Positions 49,072-58,792 of a stretch of 64,000 nucleotides of DNA are shown here, piece after piece. Both the position numbers and the translations under genes were made by a program. Numbering within the stretch: position 1 is the stretch's first letter; the number at the start of each line of letters is the position of its first letter. The notes under the pieces were generated by a model, which did not search any database, was not told where the DNA came from, and saw nothing but the letters and a program-made list of their open reading frames with translations. Origin of the DNA: Mangrovimicrobium sp033283265 (lineage in GTDB: Bacteria > Pseudomonadota > Gammaproteobacteria > Pseudomonadales > Halieaceae); assembly GCA_033283265.1 (NCBI GenBank), contig JAWMQN010000004.1, positions 1 to 64,000 on the forward strand, written 5' to 3'.

Positions 49072-51315
49072 TCAGCGCCGGCGCATGCCGGCGCCACCCA
49101 ACCCGCCGCCGCCGAAGTCGCGGCGCTGGGGCCGGGCCATTTCACGACTCATGCCGCGCTGGCGCGCGTGGTTGGCCCGCTCCAGGCCGCCGCGGTCGAT
49201 CTGCGGCGCCCTGAACTGCCCGCTGCTCATCTGGCTGCGCTTCTGGATGGCGTCCTGGGCCGCCTGGCGCTGCTGGGCAGTGCTGTGTTGCTCGAGGGTG
49301 CTGCGGGCCTGGTCGCGCTGGGCGTCGCTGACCTGGGGTTTGCTCCACTGGCCGTTCTGCCGCGCTTCCCAGCCGTCCTGGGCCTTGCGCGCCACATTGC
49401 CCTGCCTGTCGGCGAAGACGTCGTTGGCGCGACCGGTGGCGGGGCGGGCCTGCCTGAGCTGCGCCTGCGCGGTGGCGCGGTCGGCCACCCGGCCGCGGTT
49501 GGCGGCGTTGTGGTAGAGGTTGTTGGCGCGGTCGCCGGCCGGCGGTCTGTGTCCCGGTTTGCCGACCTTGTTGCCGATGTTGGTGCGGTTGCCGAAATTG
49601 ACGTTGTTGCCGATGTTGATATTGCCGGTGTTGATGATCACCGGGCCGCGGTAGCCGCCGCCGTACCAGCCGTTGCAGCAACCCCAGGGGCGGTAGCCGC
49701 CGGGATAGCCGGCGTTCCAGCCGACGCCGAAATTGAAGAAGCCGTTGGAATAGCTGAGGCCGAAGCTCCAGCCGGTCCAGGGATTCCAGCCGGCGTTGAA
49801 GCCCCAGGTCGGCGGGCGCGGGTAGTAATAGCTGCCGTAGTAGGGCGGGTAGTACCAGCCGGTGCCGTACACCGGCACGCCGTAATAGGGGAAGCTCCAC
49901 AGGTAGCCGGGCAGGTAGCCGGTGTAGACCACGCTCGGCGTCGACTCGTAGATGTGCACGTAGGTGGTGTTGTAGACCGGCGAGCTCGGCGGGATCTTCT
50001 CGATTTCCTCCTCGGGGATGCTGTCCGCCACCTGCCAGGGGCCGCTGGCCGAGGCGGCGGTGAACCAGACGCCGTTGTCGACCGCGTAATAACGGCTGTT
50101 GATTTCCAGCACCTGGCTGGCGGTGTTCACCGCGTAGGCGACGCTGGTGCCGGCGATACGCTCGAACTTCGGTTTGCCGTCGTACTGCACCTCGAGCGTC
50201 GCCTCGTCGCGCTTGATCGCCGCGGTCTGCGGGATGCCGGCGTCGAGCATGGCATCCTCCGCCTCCGCGGTGCCGGCGACCGAGGCGCGCAGGCCACCGA
50301 GGTCGGAGTCCGGCGGGATCTCGGCGAAGCCGGCGGGCAGCTCGTCCGCGGGGACAAAGGTCCACGGGCCCTGGGCCGCCTTGCTGCGATACCAGCGCCC
50401 GGACAGCAGCAGGTACATGTTGCCGCTGCCGAGGTCGCGCAGCCAGGGCGACTCGGTGTTCTGCACGTAGAGCACCTTGCCGCCCGGCAGGGACTGCCAG
50501 TCGGGCTTGCCCTGGGAGACGATCAGCTCGGTGGGGCTGTCGGCGCTGACGATTTCCGGCGGCGAGCCCGGCTGGGCTTCCTCGCCGGTGTCGGCGGACT
50601 GCGCCATCTGCCGCAGGTCGGCGGGCGGCGACTGGCTGGGCGTCCAGGGACCCATCGGGTCTTTTGCCGCGTACCAGAACTGCCCGCTGGTGAGCCAGTG
50701 TTCGCCGCTGCCCTGCCTGCGCACCACGGCCATCGGGGAATTCACCACTCGCTCGTAGGGGCTGTTGTCGATCGCGTGGTAGCGCGGTTTGCCATCGTAG
50801 CTGAGCAGCACCGCGGGCTGCTCGCGGAACACGATCGCCGGCGCCTCGTGTTTCAGTTCGGCGAGGCTGCGCTGCTCGATCTGCGCCGACTCGAGGCTGG
50901 CGGAGAGGCGGTCCAGGGAGATGCTGAAGCCGGTCTCGGGGATTGCGCTCTCCACCACCGCGGTGAAGCGCTGTTCGCCGGCGTCTTTCGAGTCCGGCCA
51001 GCGCACCCGGGTGACCTTGATATCGCGGATCAGCGCGGTGCCGGCGTCGCCATCGGTATCGATGGTGGCCTGGAACCAGAACGCGCCGAAGATGGCGTCC
51101 TCGCGGTCCTGCAGTTCCAGCGACATGGCGGCGCGCCCCTGCAACTGGTTGCCCTCGAGTGACTCCGGCTGCGGCTGGTAGACCACGATGGTGCCTTCCT
51201 CCGCGCTGACCTCCTGGGGCCAGTCGATGGCGGCGCTGAAGCTGGCCTGCAGGAGCAGCAGTGCGCCGAGAAGGCAGTGCAGGGAATGGCGGGTGATGCG
51301 GTGGCGGCGCGGCAT
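49072..51315 (-). CDS. Large secreted protein with three GPW repeats and a Gly/Tyr/Asn-rich tail, unknown function
   Basis: 747 aa from ATG at 51315, with a Sec signal (LHCLLGALLLLQASFSA). After an N-terminal domain (30-175) come three repeats of about 80-100 residues containing [YQ]DGKP or QGKP, a W[FY] segment and GPW: WYAAKDPMGPW, WYRSKAAQGPW, WFTAASASGPW. Then a Tyr/Pro/Gly-rich stretch (YYPPYYGSYYYPRPP) and an Asn-Gly run (INTGNINIGNNVNFGN), and a basic Arg/Gln-rich end. Such proteins are sometimes labelled carbohydrate-binding family V/XII. Envelope or extracellular location is expected. Confidence 0.7.
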   Translation of the reverse strand: MPRRHRITRHSLHCLLGALLLLQASFSAAIDWPQEVSAEEGTIVVYQPQPESLEGNQLQGRAAMSLELQDREDAIFGAFWFQATIDTDGDAGTALIRDIKVTRVRWPDSKDAGEQRFTAVVESAIPETGFSISLDRLSASLESAQIEQRSLAELKHEAPAIVFREQPAVLLSYDGKPRYHAIDNSPYERVVNSPMAVVRRQGSGEHWLTSGQFWYAAKDPMGPWTPSQSPPADLRQMAQSADTGEEAQPGSPPEIVSADSPTELIVSQGKPDWQSLPGGKVLYVQNTESPWLRDLGSGNMYLLLSGRWYRSKAAQGPWTFVPADELPAGFAEIPPDSDLGGLRASVAGTAEAEDAMLDAGIPQTAAIKRDEATLEVQYDGKPKFERIAGTSVAYAVNTASQVLEINSRYYAVDNGVWFTAASASGPWQVADSIPEEEIEKIPPSSPVYNTTYVHIYESTPSVVYTGYLPGYLWSFPYYGVPVYGTGWYYPPYYGSYYYPRPPTWGFNAGWNPWTGWSFGLSYSNGFFNFGVGWNAGYPGGYRPWGCCNGWYGGGYRGPVIINTGNINIGNNVNFGNRTNIGNKVGKPGHRPPAGDRANNLYHNAANRGRVADRATAQAQLRQARPATGRANDVFADRQGNVARKAQDGWEARQNGQWSKPQVSDAQRDQARSTLEQHSTAQQRQAAQDAIQKRSQMSSGQFRAPQIDRGGLERANHARQRGMSREMARPQRRDFGGGGLGGAGMRRR

Positions 51316-51395
51316 GGCTTCCTCCTCGGTCAGGGCAAGGTCAGTGTAGTCCATCCCCTGCCGCCGCGGCGGGCCTGTGGGCGCTGGGGCGGGGG

Positions 51396-51710
51396 TCACA
51401 TGCCGAGCAGCCAGCCGGCAATCCAGAAGGTCGCCATGGCGCCGGCGAGGGTGAGCAGGTGCCTGCGGGTTTTCCAGGCGAGGAGAATGGCGACGGCCAG
51501 CGCCAGGAGTTCGGGCGCCCCGGGGCCGCCGCTGGCGGAGGGGGTGGAGAGCAGCGAAGCCACCAGCGCCGCCAGCACCGACGGGCCGACGTATTCCATC
51601 GCCAGGCTGAGGTTGCGCGGTATGCGCCGGTTGGCGAGGGCGATGATGAACACCGAGCGGCTGAAATAGGTGCCGAGGCCGGCGACGAGAATCGACAACA
51701 GGGCGTTCAC
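51396..51710 (-). CDS. azlD: AzlD-family branched-chain amino acid export subunit
   Basis: A 104-aa membrane protein with three to four helices, typical of AzlD (YgaH-like). TYFSRSVFIIALANRRIP and EYVGPSVLAALVASLL are characteristic. It forms an exporter with AzlC encoded just upstream; the genes overlap by 4 bp, so translation is coupled. Confidence 0.88.
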   Translation of the reverse strand: MNALLSILVAGLGTYFSRSVFIIALANRRIPRNLSLAMEYVGPSVLAALVASLLSTPSASGGPGAPELLALAVAILLAWKTRRHLLTLAGAMATFWIAGWLLGM

Positions 51711-52390
51711 TGGCGCTCAGTCCGGTCACAGGTGACGCCGGTGACCACGCCGGCCAGCGCCCCGAGCAGCAGGCCGGAGCGGTGCGGCATGTCCGCACAC
51801 AGCCAGGTAACGCCCGCCGCGACCAGGGCGGCGAGCAGCTTCGGCCAGCGGTCGATGCTCACCACCACCAGTGCGGTAAACATCACCGGCACCGCGAAAC
51901 CCAGCTGCCACTGCGCCGGCACGGTCGGGCCGACGAAGAGGGCGGCGCCGTTGGCCGCCACCCACAACAGCCAGAAGGTGACTCCCACGGCGAGGTAGTA
52001 GTGGCGGAACTCCCGCGCCGGCAGGTCGCTGCGCAGCACGCACAGGGCGAAGACCTGGTCGATGAGGAAGTAGGAGCCGAGCCAGCGGAACCAGGCCGGC
52101 TGTTGCTGGAAGACCGGCGCCATCGCGGCGGAGTACATCAGGTGGCGGGCGTTGACGATAAGGGCTGCAGTGACTGCCGCGGCGGCCGCCGCGCCCTCGC
52201 CGAGCAGGGTGATCAGGGTGAGCTGGGAGGCGCCGCCGTAGATCAGCCAGGAACTGCTCCAGCCGATTGCCGGCGCAATGCCCGCCTGCGCGATCGCCAC
52301 CCCGAGTACCAGCGCGAAGGGGATGGCGGGAATGAACAGCGGCAGGGCATCGATGATGCCCCTGCGGACGATGGACTGCGAACTCTGCAT
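51707..52390 (-). CDS. azlC: AzlC-family branched-chain amino acid export permease
   Basis: A 227-aa polytopic permease with GIIDALPLFIPAIPFALVLG at the N-terminus, IYGGASQLTLITLL, and VNARHLMYSAAMAP, the hallmark region of AzlC (YgaZ-like). The start at 52390 (MQSSQSIV) was chosen over an upstream in-frame start. It partners with AzlD to expel valine/isoleucine-type amino acids. Confidence 0.9.
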   Translation of the reverse strand: MQSSQSIVRRGIIDALPLFIPAIPFALVLGVAIAQAGIAPAIGWSSSWLIYGGASQLTLITLLGEGAAAAAAVTAALIVNARHLMYSAAMAPVFQQQPAWFRWLGSYFLIDQVFALCVLRSDLPAREFRHYYLAVGVTFWLLWVAANGAALFVGPTVPAQWQLGFAVPVMFTALVVVSIDRWPKLLAALVAAGVTWLCADMPHRSGLLLGALAGVVTGVTCDRTERQ

Positions 52391-52655
52391 CGCGGGGAGT
52401 CTAGGCCCCTTTGCGGGAACTGCCAAGTTGGTTCACCGCCGCACCGTGACGGTGCAGGCGCGGGCGGGCCCGCCCGGCGTGGTGCAGCTGCAAGCCGTGT
52501 CGGCCCCGGCTGTTGCGGCTGATCGGGACTTCCCGGCAATTCGCCGCAAATGCGTGGCAATGGTCTGCTTCTTGCACTTAAACTGCGCATAAGCTGCCAG
52601 GGAAAGCGGCTGTGAGAAGAGCACAATTCCATCTAAAGAAATGGGGGCAAAGATC

Positions 52656-55109
52656 ATGCACAGAACACCATGGCGCCAGCGCCGTCTGGCCACGGCAGTT
52701 TCCCTGGCGACACTCCCGGCCCTCGGCTGGCTACCTGCGGCCCAGGCCCAGAATGCCGGGCCGATGCTCGAGGAGGTGGTGGTGACCGCCTCCCGGCGCG
52801 CCGAATCGATCCAGGATATCCCGATCAATATCTCCGCCGTCAGCGGCGACATGATTACCAACCAGCGGCTCTTCGGCATCAGCGAGATCGCCAACTACGT
52901 GCCGGGACTGACCGTGATCGACCGCGGTCCGCGCGACGAGGTGCCCGACCTCCTGGTGCGCGGCCTCAATACCACCCAGCTCGGACCGGGCTATCTCAGC
53001 GATACGGTCGCGACCTACTTCGGCGACATCCCGGTGACCTTCGACGTCAAGCCGGTGGACATGGAGCGGGTCGAGGTGCTGATCGGGCCCCAGGGCACGC
53101 TCTACGGCAAGGGCACCATGGGCGGCGCCGTGCGCTACATTCCCAACCCGGCGGACACCAGCGAGTTCAGCGGCCAGGCCCGCGGCAACTTCTCCTACAA
53201 CGAGGAGAGCGACGGCTTCCTCTACGACGCGGGCGTGACCCTCAACATCCCCATCATCAGCGACATGCTGGCGGTGCGCGCCAGCCTCGACCAGCTCGAT
53301 GACCCCGGCTTCCTCGATTACAACTACGTGGTCCGCGAGGCGGGCGTCTCCAACCCGCAGCCGGATTTCGGCAACCCGGCGGACGTGGCGGCCAACCTGC
53401 GCAAGGTGGAGGACGCCAACGGCGAGAAAACCCTGGCCGGCCGGGTCAACCTGCGCTTTACCCCGACCGACTGGCTGGACGCGAATCTCTGGTACGTCTA
53501 CCAGGACACCGAGGCGGAGGGCCGCCAGCTGGCCCACCGGCTGGCCTTCGGCACCGGCAAGTACGAATCGGGCCTGCGCTACGAGGAGCCGAACAATTTC
53601 CGCAACGAGCTGATCAGCCTGGATGTGAAGGCGAATGTCATGGACATCGCCGAGGCCAGCCTGATCTACGGCGAGACCGACTATAACGAGCGCGGCCAGC
53701 GCGACCAGACCGACCTGTTGATCGGCTTCGATTACGGCTACGAGTTCTTCCCCACCTTCTCCGCCTACACCCGGGAGGACGCCACGGAGGAAACCGAAAC
53801 CCTGGAAATCCGCCTGGTCTCGCTGCACGAGGGCCCCTTCTCCTGGGTGCTCGGCTACTTCGACAACGAGTTCGAGCAGCAAGCCGAGAGCCGCGAGTAC
53901 ACCCCCGGCTTCGACCAGTTCGCGGTGGATGAATACGGCGGTGTGCAACTGCGCCCGGACAGCCTCGAGTACATCGAACTGAGCGACGTCAATGACGAGG
54001 AAAAGGCGATCTACGGCGAGCTCGCCTACCGCTTCTGGGATGAACGCGTCAAAGTCACGGTCGGCTACCGGGACTACGACTACGAGGTGGATACCATCGG
54101 CGGCTTCGGCCTGCCACTGGCGGACACGGTATTCGGCGGTGCGCCGCCGGACTCGATCTTCATCGACCTCGGTGAGAACAACGGCGGCAGCAGCGGCGAC
54201 CTGTGGAAGTTCAACCTCGCCTTCGATGTCGACGCGGACAACATGGTCTATTTCACCTACTCCGAGGGCTACCGCAACGGCGGCGTGAACGCGGTGCCGG
54301 AGTGTACGCCCGAACAGATCGGCAGTGGTGAGCAGCAGTTGTGCGCGCTGCCCGACGAGATCAGCATCGACCCGGACACCATCGACAACTACGAGATCGG
54401 CTACAAGGGCACCCTGCTCGACGGCCGCCTGTCGATCATCTCGGCGATCTACTACATCGACTGGCAGGACCTGCAGGTGGCGACGGTTACCGAACAGGGC
54501 TCGCTGCCGATCATCGGCAACGGCTCCGCGGCGGAGAGCAAGGGCCTGGAGTTCCAGGGCACCTACCTGCTCGGCAACAACTGGGAAGTCTCCGCGACCT
54601 ACGCCTACACCCAGGCGGAGCTGACCGAATACGCCCCCGGCCTGGTCGGCCCGCTGGACGCCGAGTCCGGGGCGCGGCTGCCCGGTTCGCCGGAGCACCA
54701 GGGCACCCTCAATGTCACCTACACCGACACCGTCTTCGACGGCATGGACCTGCGGGTCAATTACGGCCTGGTCTACTCCGGCGACATCTACAACATCGTC
54801 GGCGGCGACGAGGATCCGCTGATCGATCCGGAGACCGGTGAGGGCGGGGACTACGGCGGCGAGTCGATTCCCTCCTATGACGTCCACCACCTGAGCGCCA
54901 GCCTGGCCCGCGACGGCTGGATGGTGCAGGCCTTCATCGACAACCTCTGGGACGAGTACTACATCACCGGTACCCGGACCACCCGGCGTTACCTGGCCGA
55001 TGAGAAGAATGGCCCGGGCCTGAGCTACAACGGCTTCATCGACCGCGGCTACGGCCAGTACGTCGGTACGCCGCGCACCTACGGCATCCGCCTGACCTAC
55101 GATTTCTAG
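52656..55109 (+). CDS. TonB-dependent outer-membrane receptor
   Basis: An 817-aa receptor. Signal peptide (LATAVSLATLPALGWLPAAQAQ) is followed by a TonB-box-like segment (EEVVVTASRR), a plug domain (VSGDMITNQRLFGISEIANYVPGL; GPQGTLYGKGTMGGAVRYIPN) and a 22-strand-type barrel ending in a terminal Phe (RLTYDF). Substrate unknown; the plug sequence is of the large marine/sphingomonad type that imports organic compounds, not clearly siderophores. ATG 52656 gives the best signal peptide; ATG 52641 is 5 codons upstream. Confidence 0.92.
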   Translation: MHRTPWRQRRLATAVSLATLPALGWLPAAQAQNAGPMLEEVVVTASRRAESIQDIPINISAVSGDMITNQRLFGISEIANYVPGLTVIDRGPRDEVPDLLVRGLNTTQLGPGYLSDTVATYFGDIPVTFDVKPVDMERVEVLIGPQGTLYGKGTMGGAVRYIPNPADTSEFSGQARGNFSYNEESDGFLYDAGVTLNIPIISDMLAVRASLDQLDDPGFLDYNYVVREAGVSNPQPDFGNPADVAANLRKVEDANGEKTLAGRVNLRFTPTDWLDANLWYVYQDTEAEGRQLAHRLAFGTGKYESGLRYEEPNNFRNELISLDVKANVMDIAEASLIYGETDYNERGQRDQTDLLIGFDYGYEFFPTFSAYTREDATEETETLEIRLVSLHEGPFSWVLGYFDNEFEQQAESREYTPGFDQFAVDEYGGVQLRPDSLEYIELSDVNDEEKAIYGELAYRFWDERVKVTVGYRDYDYEVDTIGGFGLPLADTVFGGAPPDSIFIDLGENNGGSSGDLWKFNLAFDVDADNMVYFTYSEGYRNGGVNAVPECTPEQIGSGEQQLCALPDEISIDPDTIDNYEIGYKGTLLDGRLSIISAIYYIDWQDLQVATVTEQGSLPIIGNGSAAESKGLEFQGTYLLGNNWEVSATYAYTQAELTEYAPGLVGPLDAESGARLPGSPEHQGTLNVTYTDTVFDGMDLRVNYGLVYSGDIYNIVGGDEDPLIDPETGEGGDYGGESIPSYDVHHLSASLARDGWMVQAFIDNLWDEYYITGTRTTRRYLADEKNGPGLSYNGFIDRGYGQYVGTPRTYGIRLTYDF

Positions 55110-55123
55110 GGCGGCTTGCTCCC

Positions 55124-55156
55124 CGGCCGGCATTCAGTCACAGGGAATGCCGGCCG
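55124..55156. terminator. Bidirectional hairpin between convergent genes
   Basis: A 12-bp perfect stem CGGCCGGCATTC (55124-55135) / GAATGCCGGCCG (55145-55156) lies between the receptor gene and the sulfotransferase gene and overlaps the latter's last codons. No T-tract. Confidence 0.5.
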
Positions 55157-56735
55157 CCTCCAGTATGGCCCTGGCCGGGGCCAGTTCCTTCTCATAGCGC
55201 TTCCAGCGCCCCACCGCGCTGGCGTACAGCGGTTCGCGCACCTGTACCGTACTGGCCGTGGTCACCACGCCGCCGCGCTGGTGGAAGGCGAGGCAGGCGT
55301 CATCCCAGGGCAGGTCGAGGTAGGCCAGGGTGCCCTCCAGGGTCGCCCGCGGCGCTGCCACCAGTTCCTCGTAATCCAGCGTGTGGATGCGTCTCCCGTA
55401 GAGCGTCTGCCAGTGCCGGCACAGGCGCTCGAAGTGCAGGTAGTAGCGCGCGGTATCTTGCAGAGAGCAGGCGTAGTCGTAGTAGGAAAAGTCCACCGCG
55501 AAGAGCTGGCGGAAATTGCTCAGGCAGGTGTCCAGGGGGTGGCGGCGGACGAGAACGATCCGCGCCGCCGGCAGCGCCCGCAGGATAAAGCCCAGGTAGA
55601 GAAAATTGAGCGGCAGCTTGTCGATACCGTAGCGGATGCCCGGGGCCGGGATGCTGCTCCGCTCCCCCAGCGCCTGGCGGTAGCGGCTGGCGATTGCCTC
55701 CGGCGCCTCGGCCAGCGCGCTGGCCACCACACTCTCGTCGAGCATCGGCGCGGCGGGGTTGGCCAGCGCCGCGCGCACCGCGTGGGGGAAATCCTGCAGC
55801 TCACCGAAGGTGTCGATGGCCGGGTGTGCGGCGAGCATCTGCTCGACCAGGGTCGTGCCGCTGCGCGGCATGCCGACGATGAACAGCGGGTTGCCCGCGC
55901 CCTGCGGCGCGGGTCGCAGGCCGGTGTCGGCTGCGCTGAAGTGGCGCTGCAGGACGTCGAACATCGCGCTGTCGCGCTCGGCGGCCGCGTGCAGGGAATC
56001 CCGCCGGACCGCCTTGGCCGCCTGCAGCGCTGCGAAGGCGCCGGCGTAATCGCCGGCCTGCTCGCGTACCCGGGCGACGGCGTGGCCGAGGTAGAGGCGG
56101 TCCACGGAGTTTTCGCCGGCGGCGCCAAACAGCTTTTCCAGGGTCGCCGAGCGGGCCGGGTCCGGGGCGTTCTTCTCCAGTTCAGTGAGCGACCACCAGG
56201 CGCGGGCGAAACCCGGCTGCAGGCGAATGGCCTCCTGGTAGTGGCGGCGGGCGCTGTCGAGGTCGCCGCGGAATTGTTCCGCGGAGGCGAGGTTGAAATG
56301 GAACTGGGGGTTGCCCGGCGCCAGCGCCACCGCCTCGCGCAGGCTCTGCGCCGCGCGCTGGTGCTCGCCGAGGCGGGTGAACACCACGCCGAGGGTGTCG
56401 AGGGTCAGGGCCCGCCGCGCACCGGCGGCCAGGGCGGCATCGGCGGCCTCGCACGCCGCCTGCGGCCGGCGCAGTTGCAGCAGCAGTTTGGCCTGCTGGG
56501 CGAGGTACTCGGCGTTGCCCGTGACCAGGCCGCAGGCTTTTTCCACCAGCGCCAGTGCCCGCGGCAGGTCGCGGCTGGCCTCGGCGGCGATACTCAGCAG
56601 GAACCAGGCGTCGGCGTGGGCGGGGTCGGCGCCGAGCAGGGCCTGGCAGTGGCCGGCCATGCCGCGCAGGTCGCCGCGATTGAGCGCCTTGACGGCGAGT
56701 CGGTGCAGTTCGTCTGGAGAAGCGTCGGCGGGCAT
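55134..56735 (-). CDS. TPR-containing sulfotransferase
   Basis: 533 aa. The N-terminal half (1-260) consists of tetratricopeptide repeats (for example AEYLAQQAKLLLQLRRPQAA, FHFNLASAEQFRGDLDSARRHY in pieces). The C-terminal half has the PAPS 5'-phosphosulfate loop FIVGMPRSGTTLVEQ (about residues 283-297) and the 3'-phosphate region VRRHPLDTCLSNFRQLF. It transfers sulfate to an unknown acceptor. It is often found beside TonB receptors, as here (convergent). Confidence 0.9.
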   Translation of the reverse strand: MPADASPDELHRLAVKALNRGDLRGMAGHCQALLGADPAHADAWFLLSIAAEASRDLPRALALVEKACGLVTGNAEYLAQQAKLLLQLRRPQAACEAADAALAAGARRALTLDTLGVVFTRLGEHQRAAQSLREAVALAPGNPQFHFNLASAEQFRGDLDSARRHYQEAIRLQPGFARAWWSLTELEKNAPDPARSATLEKLFGAAGENSVDRLYLGHAVARVREQAGDYAGAFAALQAAKAVRRDSLHAAAERDSAMFDVLQRHFSAADTGLRPAPQGAGNPLFIVGMPRSGTTLVEQMLAAHPAIDTFGELQDFPHAVRAALANPAAPMLDESVVASALAEAPEAIASRYRQALGERSSIPAPGIRYGIDKLPLNFLYLGFILRALPAARIVLVRRHPLDTCLSNFRQLFAVDFSYYDYACSLQDTARYYLHFERLCRHWQTLYGRRIHTLDYEELVAAPRATLEGTLAYLDLPWDDACLAFHQRGGVVTTASTVQVREPLYASAVGRWKRYEKELAPARAILEAAGIPCD

Positions 56736-56802
56736 GGTGGATGTCCGTGGTACGAGCCCCCATTATCCGGGCCGCACCGCGGACATGCCACCGGCGAAGT
56801 GC

Positions 56803-57075
56803 TCAATCGGCGGTTGTCGGGTCGATTATCGTCGCAACTTTCTCGATGCTGTCGACGGGGAAGCCCCCGCGCTCCGCGTGCTCGCGGACGGCGGCCTCGT
56901 TCGGCGCGATATAGACGCAGTAGATCTTGTCGCCGGTGACGTAGCTCTGTATCCACTGAATCTCCGGGCCCATCTCGCGCAGTACGCCGCAGGATTTTTG
57001 CGATATACCCTGCAGGTCGGCGGCGCTCAGGTTGCCCGCACCGGGGATGTTTCTCTCAATGACGTATTTGGGCAT
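56803..57075 (-). CDS. DUF4242 small protein
   Basis: A 90-aa DUF4242 protein (SCO4226-like ferredoxin fold). The start MPKYVIERNIPG and the SYVTGDKIYCVYIAPNEAAVREHAERGGFP core (pieces SYVTGDKIYCVYIAPN, EAAVREHAERGGFP) are characteristic. Some members bind nickel. Single-gene unit, divergent from the LysR gene 115 bp away, which may regulate it. Confidence 0.87.
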   Translation of the reverse strand: MPKYVIERNIPGAGNLSAADLQGISQKSCGVLREMGPEIQWIQSYVTGDKIYCVYIAPNEAAVREHAERGGFPVDSIEKVATIIDPTTAD

Positions 57076-57190
57076 TGCAGCTTCCTCTTATGGTTGGAGC
57101 CGGTATCTCGCCCGTCAGGGCGACTGGTAATGCCCTGCCAGTCTGCACTAGGATTTGTTCTGCTGATATACGCAATAGTGAATTATTCAT

Positions 57191-58096
57191 ATGCTGGATA
57201 TCAAGAAGATCGACCTCAACCTGCTGGTGGTGCTCGACGCACTGCTGCAGGAAGCCCACGTGACCCGCGCGGCCCAGCGCATCGGCCTGTCGCAGCCCGC
57301 GACCTCGAGTGCCCTGACCCGCTGCCGCCAGCTGTTCGACGACCCCTTGCTGCTGCGCGCCGGCGGCGGCATGCGCCTGACGCCCAAGGCCCAGCGCCTG
57401 CGCGAGGAGTTGCAGCCGCTGCTCGCGGGCGTGCGCTCGGTACTCGAAATCGACGCTCACCCGCTGGCCGAGATCCAGCAGACCCTGCGCGTGTCTATGT
57501 CGGACTCGCTGATCCTGACTCTCGGCCGGTCGCTGATCCAGCACCTGGCAGACGTGGCTCCCGGCGTCGACCTGGTATTCACCGCCTGGTTCGGTCCCGG
57601 CCGCGCCCTCGACGAACTGGCGGATGGGGAGGTCGACCTGGCGGTGTCGCAGTTTCCGCAGCCCGGGGCGCCCTTCGAGACCCGGGTGATCGGCCGCGAG
57701 GCCTACACGGTGGCCATGCGCCACGATCACCCGGCGGCGGCGCAGTTCAATCTCGACAGCTGGCTGGCCTGGCCGCATATCCTGGTCTCCGGGCGCGGGG
57801 AGGCCTACAGCTCGGTGGATACCCGCCTGCGCGAGCTGGGTCGCGAGCGACGGGTCGGCGTGGTCGTGCCCACCTTCGGGGCGGTGGCCGCGCTGTTGCC
57901 GGGCACCGACCTGATCGCAACCCTGCCGACATCGAGTCTGCGCGAGCACTCCCAGGGCCTGCTGGCCTACTTCAACCCGCCGGTCGAGATACCCGATTAC
58001 GCCCTGCATATCGCCTGGCACAAGCGCCTGCGGGACGACCCCCTGGTGCGCCATGTGAGGGACTTTCTAGCGACCCAGCACCCGACCTCGCCGTGA
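57191..58096 (+). CDS. LysR-family transcriptional regulator, NodD/NahR-like
   Basis: A 301-aa LTTR beginning MLDIKKIDLNLLVVLDALL, with HTH AQRIGLSQPATSSALTRCR (residues 32-50), typical of the NahR/NodD branch. Effector domain from about residue 95 (LRVSMSDSLILTLGRSL). Divergent from the DUF4242 gene, which is the most likely target; the downstream polyamine operon has its own promoter. Confidence 0.92.
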   Translation: MLDIKKIDLNLLVVLDALLQEAHVTRAAQRIGLSQPATSSALTRCRQLFDDPLLLRAGGGMRLTPKAQRLREELQPLLAGVRSVLEIDAHPLAEIQQTLRVSMSDSLILTLGRSLIQHLADVAPGVDLVFTAWFGPGRALDELADGEVDLAVSQFPQPGAPFETRVIGREAYTVAMRHDHPAAAQFNLDSWLAWPHILVSGRGEAYSSVDTRLRELGRERRVGVVVPTFGAVAALLPGTDLIATLPTSSLREHSQGLLAYFNPPVEIPDYALHIAWHKRLRDDPLVRHVRDFLATQHPTSP

Positions 58097-58151
58097 CTTG
58101 CCAGCCGCCGTGAGGCGGGCTCTTGCAGCAAGGTAAATGCATAAAAAATTG

Positions 58152-58179
58152 TTGCGTCGTAACAAATTCAGTCTATGAT
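58152..58179 (+). promoter_or_regulatory. Promoter of the polyamine operon
   Basis: TTGCGT (58152-58157) and TATGAT (58174-58179) are 16 bp apart in an AT-rich patch, about 135 nt before the speD start, leaving a long 5' untranslated leader. Confidence 0.45.
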
Positions 58180-58315
58180 TGCCGCCATCAAAGCAACCTG
58201 AGCTTTTTTATGTTAGTCCGCTGAGCTGCACCGCAATCGAGAGGCCGTCTGAACACCTCTGGCAGATGCGTTGCAGAAATATTTTCAACCACTGCCTTAT
58301 GAGGAGCCCGATAGG

Positions 58316-58792
58316 ATGGCATACGACGCCGCACCTGTTGATCTTGATGTAGTACGCTCAATCGCCGCCAACCAGAACTGGCCGGCCCATCACCAGCCCG
58401 GTGAGGACGAACTCCCCGCCGACCACTTCATCACTCGTGGCGAAACCGTTTTCGCCGGTACCCACCTGATCATCGATTTCTGGGGCGCCAAGCACCTGGA
58501 TGATCTCGAGCGGATGGAAAAAGCCCTGGTGGAATGCGTGAAAGAAGCCGGTGCGACCCTGCTGCACATTCACCTGCACCACTTTACCCCCAACGGCGGC
58601 ATCTCCGGCGTGGCCGTACTGGCCGAGTCGCACATCTCCGTACACACCTGGCCGGAGCGCAACTACGCCGCCTTCGACGTGTTCATGTGTGGCGACTCCC
58701 GCCCGGAGCAGGCCATCGGTGTGCTCAAGCGCGCCTTCTACCCGAAACGCATGAACATCACCGAGGAGCTCCGCGGGGTCCTGGCGGAATGA
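58316..58792 (+). CDS. speD: S-adenosylmethionine decarboxylase proenzyme
   Basis: A 158-aa prokaryotic AdoMetDC (class Ib-like). It self-cleaves before the Ser in AESHISVHTWPE; with the chosen start this is Ser105, giving the pyruvoyl cofactor. GTHLIIDFWGA and HLHHFTPNGGISGVAVL are typical. GAGGAG at 58301-58306 supports ATG 58316; an in-frame TTG at 58271 is an alternative. It makes decarboxylated SAM, the aminopropyl donor for SpeE encoded next with an ATGA overlap. Confidence 0.92.
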   Translation: MAYDAAPVDLDVVRSIAANQNWPAHHQPGEDELPADHFITRGETVFAGTHLIIDFWGAKHLDDLERMEKALVECVKEAGATLLHIHLHHFTPNGGISGVAVLAESHISVHTWPERNYAAFDVFMCGDSRPEQAIGVLKRAFYPKRMNITEELRGVLAE

